This document shows, piece by piece, positions 14,694-22,830 of a DNA stretch of 38,072 nt. The stretch comes from Aeribacillus composti (lineage in GTDB: Bacteria; Bacillota; Bacilli; Bacillales; Aeribacillaceae), in NCBI RefSeq assembly GCF_007827555.1, contig NZ_VISS01000009.1, forward strand, positions 1-38,072, in the 5' to 3' direction. The notes beneath the pieces were generated by a model. It was not told the DNA's origin. It saw only the letters and a list, made by a program, of their open reading frames with translations, and ran no database searches. The position numbers were made by a program, and so were the translations under genes. How positions within the stretch are numbered: position 1 is the stretch's first letter; each line of letters opens with the position of its first letter.

Positions 14694-16121
14694 ATGCTCA
14701 AGACGTCGGAAGTGATTTCCTCCTACCCTACAGTCGATCTCGACATGATTCAAAACGAGTGGTCTCAATATAATTCGAAATTCAATCACAAAATTATTGT
14801 GCTTGATGATGATCCTACTGGAGTACAGACCGTTCACAGCATTCCCGTTTACACGGACTGGTCATATAAAGCAATCGAACAAGGATTTCAAGAAGACAAT
14901 CAAATGTTTTTTATTTTAACAAACTCTAGAGCGTTTACTGAGGAGAAAACCAAGCAAGTTCATCAAGAGATTGCCGTTACAATTGAAGAGATTTCTCAAA
15001 AATACAAACGTCCCTATATTTTAATCAGCAGAGGAGATTCAACTTTAAGAGGTCACTATCCTCTGGAAACTAAAGTACTCCGCGAAACAATTGAGCAAAA
15101 AGCAGGACGAAAAATAGATGGAGAAGTTTTAATACCGTTTTTTAGAGAAGGAGGCAGATTAACAGTCCAAAACACTCACTATGTTGACCAAGATGGGGTT
15201 CTCATTCCCGTTGGGGAGACAGAATTTGCAAACGACCGGACATTTGGTTATTGTTCAAGCCATTTAGGCGAATGGATTGAAGAAAAAACAAAAGGTGAAT
15301 ATACGAAAGATTCTGTTACCTATATTTCATTAGATGATATTCGCGCAATAAATATTGATAAAATATACCGCCAATTAATGTCCGTATCAAATTTTAACAA
15401 AGTTGTTGTTAACGCTATAGCAGAAGAAGACGTTTCCGTTTTTGCATCTGCCCTGATCAAAGCAATTCAAAATGGTAAACAGTTTTTGTTTCGGACGGCA
15501 GCCTCCTTTACAAAAATCATTGGAAATGTAAAGTCCCGTCCACTACTTACAAAAGAAGAATTAATTGAGGAAAATCATAGCAATGGCGGCCTTATTTTAA
15601 TTGGTTCACACGTAAAAAAAACGACTGAACAGCTAAACCAATTAAAAAAATTGTCAACTCTTCATTTTATTGAGCTTGATAGTCATCTCGTGTTGAATCA
15701 AGAAAAATTCAAAAAAGAAATCGATCGTGTCCGCTTGGAAGCAGAACAAAAAGTAAAAAACGGTATCACCACCGTCATCTACACGAGAAGAGAACTGCTG
15801 AAATTAGGAGAGGATGCGGAAGAAGAATTACAACTTGCTGTCAAAATATCTGATGGAGTAACCAGCATCGTTTCTAATTTTGCTATAAGGCCTAAATATA
15901 TTATTGCCAAAGGCGGTATCACATCAAGCGACATCGGTACAAAAGGATTGGGAGTAAAACGTGCAAACATTGCCGGCCAAATCGCACCTGGTATACCTGT
16001 GTGGCAGATTGGCACTGAAAGCAAATTCCCTAATTTACCTTATATTATTTTTCCAGGGAATGTCGGTGCTCCCTCCACACTGAAAGATATTGTAACAAAA
16101 TTGGAAGGAGTGAAAGAATAA
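14694..16121 (+). CDS. Four-carbon acid sugar kinase (DUF1537 family)
   Basis: A 475-residue two-domain kinase. The N-terminal motif VLDDDPTGVQTVHSI (37-50), SRGDSTLRGHYP (112-122) and the C-terminal nucleotide-binding segment KGGITSSDIG are hallmarks of the DUF1537/OtnK-DtnK-LtnK family. These enzymes use ATP to phosphorylate four-carbon acid sugars or their 2-oxo forms before aldol or decarboxylating breakdown. The gene starts 3 bases after the dehydrogenase stop and overlaps the permease start by one base, so all three are cotranscribed. The DDDPTG form marks a less studied branch than the ADDLTG enzymes, so substrate prediction is weak. No aldolase partner is nearby. Confidence 0.88.
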   Translation: MLKTSEVISSYPTVDLDMIQNEWSQYNSKFNHKIIVLDDDPTGVQTVHSIPVYTDWSYKAIEQGFQEDNQMFFILTNSRAFTEEKTKQVHQEIAVTIEEISQKYKRPYILISRGDSTLRGHYPLETKVLRETIEQKAGRKIDGEVLIPFFREGGRLTVQNTHYVDQDGVLIPVGETEFANDRTFGYCSSHLGEWIEEKTKGEYTKDSVTYISLDDIRAINIDKIYRQLMSVSNFNKVVVNAIAEEDVSVFASALIKAIQNGKQFLFRTAASFTKIIGNVKSRPLLTKEELIEENHSNGGLILIGSHVKKTTEQLNQLKKLSTLHFIELDSHLVLNQEKFKKEIDRVRLEAEQKVKNGITTVIYTRRELLKLGEDAEEELQLAVKISDGVTSIVSNFAIRPKYIIAKGGITSSDIGTKGLGVKRANIAGQIAPGIPVWQIGTESKFPNLPYIIFPGNVGAPSTLKDIVTKLEGVKE

Positions 16122-17470
16122 TGCTTACTGGAAATATGTTAATTTTAGTATTCATATTCGCATTGGCATTCTTGTTTTTCCTTATTTTAAAACTGAAAGT
16201 TGACCCGTTTTTATCACTCATTACCATTGCTATTATAACCGCACTTATAATGGGGTTCAAATTGAATGAAGTTGCTGGAATTGTTTCAGGCGGTTTCGGA
16301 AATACTTTAATGGGCGTCGGAATCTTAATCGGTCTAGGCGTTATTTTTGGAGAATTTTTGGCTGCATCAGGTGCCATTGAAAAAATAGCACAAGCTGTTT
16401 TAAAGGGCTTCGGAAACCGCCGATCTGTTGCAGGATTAGGATTAACTGGAACTGTTGTGTCAATTCCCGTATTTTTTGATGCAGCATTTGTCATACTAAG
16501 CGGTTTGATCAAAAGTTTATCGAAAAAAACAGGAATATCTGTTGTATCTTTTGTAACCGCTTTAGGAATTGGATTAATCGTTTCCCACAGCATGGTGCCG
16601 CCGACACCAGGTCCGCTCGTTGTAACGGAAAATACTAATGCTGATCTAGGGCTGTTCATTTTATATGCCATCATTTGCGCGATTCCTGCAACACTGGTTG
16701 GCGGCTACTTATACGGATTGTTCATCGGAAAACGAGTCAATCCTTCAGGCGATTTTGACGAAAATGCAGGAACCGATGAAAATAATCCAAAGCCGAAAAA
16801 AGAGATCAGCACAGGTTTATCCTTATTCATGCTGGCTCTTCCAATCATTTTAATTTTATTGAATACCCTTTCACAATTATTATTTCCAAATACACCAATT
16901 TCAGCCGTTTTAGGGTTTATCGGCGAAAAAAATGTTGCTTTACTAATAAGTGTATTAGCAGCTATTATCATCCTTAAGCCATATATTTCTATACCTTATC
17001 AGCAACTGTATTCACAAGCCATTAATTCGGCAGGTATTATTATTTTAATAACCGGTGCCGGAGGAGCTTTTGGAGCTGTTATTAATGAAAGCGGGATAGG
17101 AGACCATCTAATCGAAACGATGCAAAGCTGGAGCATTCCGGTACTTTTATTAGCTTTTATTTTTTCACAAATTTTGCGCGCATCGTTAGGTTCTGCTACT
17201 GTTGCTTTAGTGACGACTTCCAGCATTTTAGGACCTGCCGCGGGAGATCTTGGGGTCTCACCCATCCTGCTTGGTTTAGCCATATGCTCAGGAGCAATCG
17301 GCCTTTCACTTCCGAACGATTCTGGTTTTTGGGTCGTGAACAAATTCGGAAAACTTACGATAGTCCAAACTTTAAAAGCATGGACGATCGGAGGATTTTT
17401 GGCAGGCTTAACATCCCTCACCATGGTTTATATACTCAGCCTGTTTTCAGGAATTTTGCCTGGAATATAA
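16121..17470 (+). CDS. GntP-family organic/sugar acid:H+ symporter
   Basis: A 449-residue integral membrane protein with about 12-14 helices, fitting the gluconate permease (GntP/GntT) family. Conserved stretches include GGFGNTLMGVGILIGLG, FFDAAFVIL, the HSMVPPTPGP loop, and ALGSATVA-like RASLGSATVALVT near the C-terminus. It should import the acid sugar processed by the two upstream enzymes, driven by the proton gradient. Its ATG overlaps the kinase stop (TAATG), indicating coupled translation. A good terminator follows. Confidence 0.9.
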   Translation: MLTGNMLILVFIFALAFLFFLILKLKVDPFLSLITIAIITALIMGFKLNEVAGIVSGGFGNTLMGVGILIGLGVIFGEFLAASGAIEKIAQAVLKGFGNRRSVAGLGLTGTVVSIPVFFDAAFVILSGLIKSLSKKTGISVVSFVTALGIGLIVSHSMVPPTPGPLVVTENTNADLGLFILYAIICAIPATLVGGYLYGLFIGKRVNPSGDFDENAGTDENNPKPKKEISTGLSLFMLALPIILILLNTLSQLLFPNTPISAVLGFIGEKNVALLISVLAAIIILKPYISIPYQQLYSQAINSAGIIILITGAGGAFGAVINESGIGDHLIETMQSWSIPVLLLAFIFSQILRASLGSATVALVTTSSILGPAAGDLGVSPILLGLAICSGAIGLSLPNDSGFWVVNKFGKLTIVQTLKAWTIGGFLAGLTSLTMVYILSLFSGILPGI

Positions 17471-17477
17471 AAACTTT

Positions 17478-17510
17478 AAGGTTGGCTCATGGATCCGAGC
17501 CAGCCTTTTT
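17478..17510 (+). terminator. Rho-independent terminator of the acid-sugar operon
   Basis: An 11-bp stem (AAGGTTGGCTC with GAGCCAGCCTT, one G-U pair) and an 8-nt loop run into five T. It lies 7 bases after the permease stop. Confidence 0.88.
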
Positions 17511-17717
17511 CAATGAGTGAAAATCGTAAATCATGATCCATACTAAATACGCTAGAACGTATCAACTAAAAATAATTTAGCTTCTTCCATACGATAAAAT
17601 AAAAATGTTTTCATTTAGAAATATCAATTGAATTTTTTTCAACTCAGTTGACGTGAGCGAATATTGAACCTTCCTCTCAGCCATTTAATTTAGATAAGAA
17701 AAAACAAAACCGTCTTG

Positions 17718-18206
17718 TTATGACAAAATTGTTGATGACGCCTCCTGTTCGATATATTGTTTAACTAATTTATAGCAATCATCAATATGTTTATTTCCTA
17801 AATATTTCATCGTTGCAAAGCTGATCCCGGCCGAAACCCCTATTCCAATGAGAGGAATAAATTTGCTCGTCTGTTTTGCCGCCATCCGGGTTGCAGCTTT
17901 TTTCACCAAGCTCAGCACCAATTTTTTGCCAATTGTTCTTCCGATGAGTTCATTTCCTAATGAAGTTGCCAGTACGATAATGAGCTCTTTTGTTTTCGCA
18001 TCCAATTGATCAACTTGCTCTTTTGATAAACCAAACTTTTGATTAATTTCATTTAGCAGATCTTTCACAAGTGCAGCATCCACCGTCACATCAATACCCG
18101 GAATTGGAACAGCTGCAGCAATGGCAGAAACAGATGAACGTCTATTCACTAATTTACGGCATTCTTCCCGAATTTGATCCAATTGTTCGATCGTTTTTGG
18201 CAGCAT
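17718..18206 (-). CDS. DUF697-like small membrane-associated protein
   Basis: A 162-residue protein with an N-terminal helix rich in charged residues, then a stretch AAAVPIPGIDVTVDAALV (about 29-46) typical of the DUF697 domain found alone or fused to GTPases. A Gly/Ala-rich amphipathic or membrane segment lies near the C-terminus (FIPLIGIGVSAGISF). The function of stand-alone members is unknown; association with membranes or with a partner GTPase is suspected. The ATG has GGAGG 8 bases upstream. The gene appears monocistronic, with no recognisable partner beside it. Confidence 0.7.
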   Translation of the reverse strand: MLPKTIEQLDQIREECRKLVNRRSSVSAIAAAVPIPGIDVTVDAALVKDLLNEINQKFGLSKEQVDQLDAKTKELIIVLATSLGNELIGRTIGKKLVLSLVKKAATRMAAKQTSKFIPLIGIGVSAGISFATMKYLGNKHIDDCYKLVKQYIEQEASSTILS

Positions 18207-18865
18207 TAAAAAACCTCCGTTCCTAAATCATTTCTTCTGTCATCGCTTCAATGACTGCGGGCTATGTAAAAAGAAGGCGACAAATTTAATCACCAGCCAA
18301 TTCAAAGGGAAACGGCAATAAGAACGTTGCAGCCGCAAATATTTTTGAAATCTTTACTTTCTCCCTTTAAAGCTCCTGCTAAAGCTTGCGATTAGAAATA
18401 GTTTTTGCTTTTTCTCCATTAAATACCCCAATCGTGAAAAAAATCTTTTCTCCGCCTCCTTATAGGAAGAGTATACCATGTTTATAGGCGTTCAGAAATA
18501 AAGTCATCGACAAAAAAACCGGAGAAACGAATGAAAGGATGAAGTTAAAAAACTAATAAGCGCTCACAAAAAATTCTTTGTGAACTCAAGATCGTTGAAA
18601 ATTCCGATTGATCAACACGCTGAACAATGGAACAGCAGCAAGTATTGTTTATTCAATTTTACAATGGGAGCAAAAGGTGTGATTGCTTTATATTTTTTCA
18701 TCGATTCATGCATTTCTATTAGAGGAAAAGTGTAATTTAACTTTAGTTATTAGCCAATGTGGATCTTAGTAGATTCTGTGATTAACCTTTTATAAATAAC
18801 AAATAAACGGAAAGCTGACTTTATTAAAGATACAAGAAAATAAACTCTTTTTTGCAAAAAGAAAA
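18207..18865. other. Long intergenic stretch without a supported gene
   Basis: About 660 bases with no convincing ORF on either strand. A 7-bp-arm palindrome TCACAAA-aaattc-TTTGTGA lies at 18564-18583. A short minus-strand hydrophobic reading (SKIFAAATFLLPFPFELAGD, about 18290-18360) has no proper start codon and is not called. It may be a graveyard of decayed genes. Confidence 0.4.
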
Positions 18866-18887
18866 AAGCAGGAGTTCATCCTGCTTT
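18865..18887 (-). terminator. Terminator of the metallophosphoesterase gene
   Basis: A 9-bp stem (AAAGCAGGA with TCCTGCTTT) has a 5-nt loop. On the minus strand it is followed by a long T-rich tail (TTTCTTTTTG). It is 80 bases after the phosphoesterase stop. Confidence 0.8.
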
Positions 18888-18966
18888 AGCTATTGAATCA
18901 TCTTCTACATAGTAGGGAAAATTTTACAATCTTAACATTACAATTTTAGAGATATGTTAAAAAATA

Positions 18967-19782
18967 CTATGAAAATTGATGAAACGTAATTTCAGGGCGG
19001 CTGCCAATTCGGATGTTCACTCCTGTTTGTCCTAGGCCTTCGCTAATATAAAACGGCCGCTTGTTATGGTAATGGAGTCCTTTAATAATGTTCATTCTTG
19101 GAAGCTTGCCTTTGAAAAAAAGATGGTACGGCTTTGGCAAATTGATTTGTCCGCCGTGGAAATGACCGGACAGCAAGTAATCAAACGGAATGTTTTCCAT
19201 TTCAAGAATAACGCTTGGATCATGGGTCAGCACTAATCGCATTCCTTCTTCTACTCCGTGAAAAGCTTTTTGAACATAACTGCGGTTTGTCGTGTAATCA
19301 TCAATGCCAATAATATTCAAGCATTCTTCTTCAAGCTGAATGGTCACGTGCTCATTTTGTAGTGTTTTTATCCCGTAATGCTGCAGCATTTTTTTCAAAG
19401 TTTCAAAGTCTTCTTCCTTTAAAACATAATCGTGATTGCCGAACACAGCATACGTGCCGTACGTTGGATTTGTTTTTCTCAATACTTCCAAGTATGCGGA
19501 AAGTTTTGGGATGCTTCTCTTCCGGTCGAGAAAATCACCTGTCAGTGCAATAAGATCAATTGGTTCTGCTGAAATCAGCTCAGCTAATTCCTTTGGGCTG
19601 ATCGATAAGTTTTCTAGGTGTAAATCAGATAGATGGAGTATTTTTATATTCTTTGCAGAAGCTTTCCTATCGGGGCAGCGGACTGTGATTTTCTTAACAG
19701 CTACATCCTTTGTATTTTTATTTCCTTTTATTAAAAAGAATATGAAAAGTCCAAGAAAAAATAATATAACAAAAAATAGCAT
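18967..19782 (-). CDS. Membrane-anchored metallophosphoesterase (YkuE-like)
   Basis: A 271-residue protein. The N-terminus is one strong membrane segment (MLFFVILFFLGLFIFFLI), followed by a calcineurin-type phosphoesterase domain with all metal motifs: LSDLHLE (D-x-H), GDFLD, FGNHDY (GNHD), LTHDP and SGHFHGGQ (GHxHGGQ). The family hydrolyses phosphate esters with two metals; related Bacillus enzymes act at the cell surface, some on lipid precursors, but the substrate here is unknown. A longer in-frame start at 19824 is weaker than the ATG at 19782, which has AGAGGAG 7 bases before it. It is monocistronic. Confidence 0.88.
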   Translation of the reverse strand: MLFFVILFFLGLFIFFLIKGNKNTKDVAVKKITVRCPDRKASAKNIKILHLSDLHLENLSISPKELAELISAEPIDLIALTGDFLDRKRSIPKLSAYLEVLRKTNPTYGTYAVFGNHDYVLKEEDFETLKKMLQHYGIKTLQNEHVTIQLEEECLNIIGIDDYTTNRSYVQKAFHGVEEGMRLVLTHDPSVILEMENIPFDYLLSGHFHGGQINLPKPYHLFFKGKLPRMNIIKGLHYHNKRPFYISEGLGQTGVNIRIGSRPEITFHQFS

Positions 19783-19891
19783 AACCAAACTCCTCTCTCC
19801 CCCAAGTATAACGAACCTTCTCAAACGATCCTAGTGGGAGTTAAAGGAATTTGAAAAAAACTCTTAGCTGCAAAAGAGCTCAAACTATTAA

Positions 19892-19937
19892 CAAACCTGC
19901 CTTCCGCCTCTGCCGGAAAGACAGGTTTGCCTTTCTT
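19892..19937 (-). terminator. Hairpin between htpG and the phosphoesterase gene
   Basis: A long imperfect stem (CAAACCTG..CTTCCG with CGGAA..CAGGTTTG) is flanked by AT-rich sequence. It is the only strong hairpin downstream of htpG on the minus strand, about 245 bases past its stop, and probably ends that transcript. Confidence 0.55.
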
Positions 19938-20180
19938 AATTATTTTGCGCATGTCCATACGTTAAAAGCTAAAACAAGCATCCGTTTTCATGATAACTTT
20001 TTCATATCTGCGAAATTCATCCGCTGCTGCCTTGCTGCTCTTTTGCATCAGTCAATCGGTTCTTTGTGCTTCTTTATTTATAAATCGTGCACCTTTCAGC
20101 CAGCTAAGTTTTTCCGGTTGTGGCGCTGAACTCTGCAAATTGTTCAAGCTTTGACAAATCGCTAGATGTGCCCTGGATTT
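19938..20180. other. Region downstream of htpG without a supported gene
   Basis: With the hairpin and the phosphoesterase leader this forms a gap of about 400 bases. Minus-strand open pieces of 25-43 codons occur (one ends LEQFAEFSATTGKT) but lack starts and recognisable similarity. I see nothing else. Confidence 0.4.
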
Positions 20181-22055
20181 TTAAGAAACCATAATTTTAC
20201 AAATGTCATTTGTAAACTCAACAGGATCTTGGACTGGCAGGCCTTCAATTAGCAAAGCCTGATTATATAAAATGTTTGTGAACAGCTTCAGCTTCTCTTG
20301 ATCGTTTTCATACGCTGCTTTTAGCGTTTGAAAGACTTCGTGATCTGTATTAATTTCAAGCACTTTCTCCGCTTTAATGTTTTGGCTGTTCGGCATAGCA
20401 TTTAACACTTTTTCCATTTCAATCGTGATTTCGCCGTCTGTTGATAAACAAACAGGATGTGTTTTTAACCGTTTTGATGCTCGCACATCCTTTACTTTAT
20501 CACCCAAAATGCTTTTCATTTGTTCGAACAGCTCTTTATGTTCTTTTTCAGTTTCTTTTTTGTTTTCTTCTTCGCTAATTCCTAAGTCGCCGCTGGAGAC
20601 TGATTTAAATTCTTTCTCTTTATATGTCATTAACATTTTGATCGCAAATTCATCGATATCCTCTGTCAAATACAAAATTTCATAGCCTTTATCTGCAACC
20701 AGCTCGGTTTGCGGCAGCTTTTCAATTCGTTCATACGAATCGCCCGTTGCATAATAAATATATTTTTGCTCCTCAGGCATTCTTGATACATATTCTTGTA
20801 AGGTGACAAGTTTTTTCTCCTTTGAAGAGTAGAACATAAGCAAGTCTTGCAATGTTTCTTTATTTGCGCCGAAATCGCTGTAAACGCCATACTTTAATTG
20901 TCTGCCAAATGCTTCATAAAACTTTTCATATTTTTCTCTTTCATTTTTTAATAGGTTTTCTAGTTCGCGTTTAATTTTGTTTTGAATGTTTTTCGCAATG
21001 ATTTTCAATTGCTTGTCATGCTGGAGCATCTCTCTTGAAATATTTAACGATAGGTCCTCAGAATCAACCATTCCTTTAACGAAGCTGAAGTAGTCAGGCA
21101 GTAAATCCGGGCACTTGTTCATAATTAACACGCCGTTGGAATACAGTTCAAGCCCTTTTTCATAATCTGCTGTATAGTAATTAAATGGCGTTTTTTCCGG
21201 AATATATAAAATCGCCTGATAGCGAACCGTCCCATCTACGCTAATATGAATATGTTTTAACGGTTTATCAAAGCCATAATGCTTTTCGGCATAAAAGTTT
21301 TCATAATCTTCATCTGTCAGTTCACTTTTATTTTTCCGCCAAATCGGAACCATGCTGTTGATTGTTTGTTCTTCAACAACCTCTTCAAATTCGTTCTCGT
21401 TCTCATTTTTCGGTTTTTGTACTTTGACATCCATTTTGATCGGATAGCGGATGAAGTCGGAATATTTTTTAATGATTTGTTTTAACCGATATTCATCAAG
21501 AAATTCGTCATAGTTGTCATCTTCAGTATTCTCTTTGATTTTTAGTATGATCTCCGTTCCGATCTCTTCCTTCTCATATGGTTCGATTGTAAAACCATCA
21601 GCGCCTTTTGATTCCCATTTATATGCTTGATCGCTGCCCAGCGCTTTACTGATGACAGTGACAACATCCGCAACCATAAAGGCGGCATAAAAGCCAACGC
21701 CGAACTGTCCAATAATGTCATAGCCGTCTTTTAATTCGTTTTCTTTTTTAAAGGCGAGCGACCCGCTCTTAGCAATCGTACCAAGATTTTCTTCCAATTC
21801 CTCTTTTGTCATGCCTATGCCTGTATCAACGATTGTGAGCGTCCGCTTTTCTTTATTTGGAATAACTTTTATGTAGTATTGATCCTTTTGAAAAGTTAAC
21901 GAATCATCAGTCAGTGCTTTGTAATAAATTTTATCGATCGCATCGCTTGCATTTGAAATTAACTCCCTCAAAAAAACTTCCTTTTTTGTATAAATGGAGT
22001 TGATCATCATTTCTAATAACCTTTTCGACTCGGCTTGAAACTCTTTTTTTTCCAT
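20181..22055 (-). CDS. htpG: Chaperone HtpG (Hsp90)
   Basis: A 624-residue bacterial Hsp90, the normal length. The N-terminal GHKL ATPase shows [26 protein letters not shown] and [13 protein letters not shown]. The middle domain has [19 protein letters not shown], and the C-terminal dimerisation domain is complete. It is an ATP-driven cytosolic chaperone acting late in folding. The ATG has AAAGGAGAGG upstream. The gene is monocistronic. It is preceded by a sigmaA promoter and a perfect CIRCE element, so HrcA should repress it and heat should induce it, unlike htpG of B. subtilis, which is not an HrcA/CIRCE gene. Confidence 0.97.
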   Translation of the reverse strand: MEKKEFQAESKRLLEMMINSIYTKKEVFLRELISNASDAIDKIYYKALTDDSLTFQKDQYYIKVIPNKEKRTLTIVDTGIGMTKEELEENLGTIAKSGSLAFKKENELKDGYDIIGQFGVGFYAAFMVADVVTVISKALGSDQAYKWESKGADGFTIEPYEKEEIGTEIILKIKENTEDDNYDEFLDEYRLKQIIKKYSDFIRYPIKMDVKVQKPKNENENEFEEVVEEQTINSMVPIWRKNKSELTDEDYENFYAEKHYGFDKPLKHIHISVDGTVRYQAILYIPEKTPFNYYTADYEKGLELYSNGVLIMNKCPDLLPDYFSFVKGMVDSEDLSLNISREMLQHDKQLKIIAKNIQNKIKRELENLLKNEREKYEKFYEAFGRQLKYGVYSDFGANKETLQDLLMFYSSKEKKLVTLQEYVSRMPEEQKYIYYATGDSYERIEKLPQTELVADKGYEILYLTEDIDEFAIKMLMTYKEKEFKSVSSGDLGISEEENKKETEKEHKELFEQMKSILGDKVKDVRASKRLKTHPVCLSTDGEITIEMEKVLNAMPNSQNIKAEKVLEINTDHEVFQTLKAAYENDQEKLKLFTNILYNQALLIEGLPVQDPVEFTNDICKIMVS

Positions 22056-22103
22056 GACCGCCTCTCCTTTCTAAAAAGCGTATGTGCAAAATGAAGATAA
22101 AAA

Positions 22104-22130
22104 TTAGCACTCTAATCAATCGAGTGCTAA
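22104..22130. promoter_or_regulatory. Perfect CIRCE element (HrcA operator) upstream of htpG
   Basis: TTAGCACTC-N9-GAGTGCTAA matches the CIRCE consensus at all 18 positions with the exact 9-base spacer. It begins a few bases after the predicted transcription start of htpG and ends 48 bases before the start codon, the usual operator position. Confidence 0.96.
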
Positions 22131-22141
22131 TCATCAATTTT

Positions 22142-22170
22142 TTAATAACAAATATTTAATTTTATGTCAA
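22142..22170 (-). promoter_or_regulatory. SigmaA promoter of htpG
   Basis: On the minus strand TTGACA (22170-22165), a 17-base spacer and TATTAA (22147-22142) place the transcription start near 22135, directly before the CIRCE element. Confidence 0.7.
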
Positions 22171-22359
22171 CTCCGAATGATTGACCGCTTTGCACTTTTC
22201 TTGAGTTTTTCTTTACGAACGATAGGCAACAGTCGTTTTCGAATGAGAAGGGCTTTGCCTTTCCACATAATGGTTGCAAATTTCTTTACCAATCAGGATG
22301 TTTTTCGGCACAAAAGCATTCCCTCACAATTTTCAAGCTTCACTTTTATTGCCAATCCT

Positions 22360-22830
22360 TTAAGATTTCCCCATTCCTCTTAAAAAATGAAGAAGCATAG
22401 TAATCGATCGGTTGATGTCAGGATCTTTTAAAGCCGATAGCAATTGGAAAATAGAAGTTGTTTCTTCTTTATTGACGCTTGCCGCAGCTTCTTGTATTCC
22501 AGCATTCATTCTTGTCGACATTACCTGCAGCTTTTCGAGATCGATTGTTCCCAGCAGCATCAACAGATTGACGATATTTTTTAAAACATCAATGTTCGGT
22601 TTTCTGCTGACTTCCTTAACCACGTTTTCTAGTACTTGATCTTTCCGCGCTAAAAGGGCATTGGCGATTTCCAGAACACCTGCATCGTGAAGCTTCCGTA
22701 AACATGCTATGCCTTCTAAAACTGCCTCTTTATTGTCTGCTAACGCTTGCTCGATTTCTAATAAATTTTGCTTTCTTTTTTCTTCTTGTGACACTTCGAT
22801 TTTTTTGATGGTTGTAATTGGTTTAGCCAT
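22360..22830 (-). CDS. DUF1641 protein associated with formate dehydrogenase (YrhD/YjgD-like)
   Basis: A 156-residue helical protein with a basic N-terminus and the DUF1641 pattern ([33 protein letters not shown]). It resembles the small proteins encoded after formate dehydrogenase catalytic subunits in Bacillus (YrhD, YjgD). Their role is not established; assembly or an electron-transfer partner function has been supposed from linkage. The start overlaps the end of the dehydrogenase gene by 8 bases, so translation is coupled. Confidence 0.85.
   Translation of the reverse strand: MAKPITTIKKIEVSQEEKRKQNLLEIEQALADNKEAVLEGIACLRKLHDAGVLEIANALLARKDQVLENVVKEVSRKPNIDVLKNIVNLLMLLGTIDLEKLQVMSTRMNAGIQEAAASVNKEETTSIFQLLSALKDPDINRSITMLLHFLRGMGKS

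Noticed and set aside
18290-18365. Short hydrophobic peptide reading on minus in the 18.2-18.9 kb gap
   Set aside because: No ATG, GTG or TTG at a plausible place behind the nearby GGAG, so translation is not supported.
20100-20180. Short open stretch after htpG ending LEQFAEFSATTGKT
   Set aside because: Only about 25 codons, no start codon or ribosome site, and no known family; too little to call a gene or relic.
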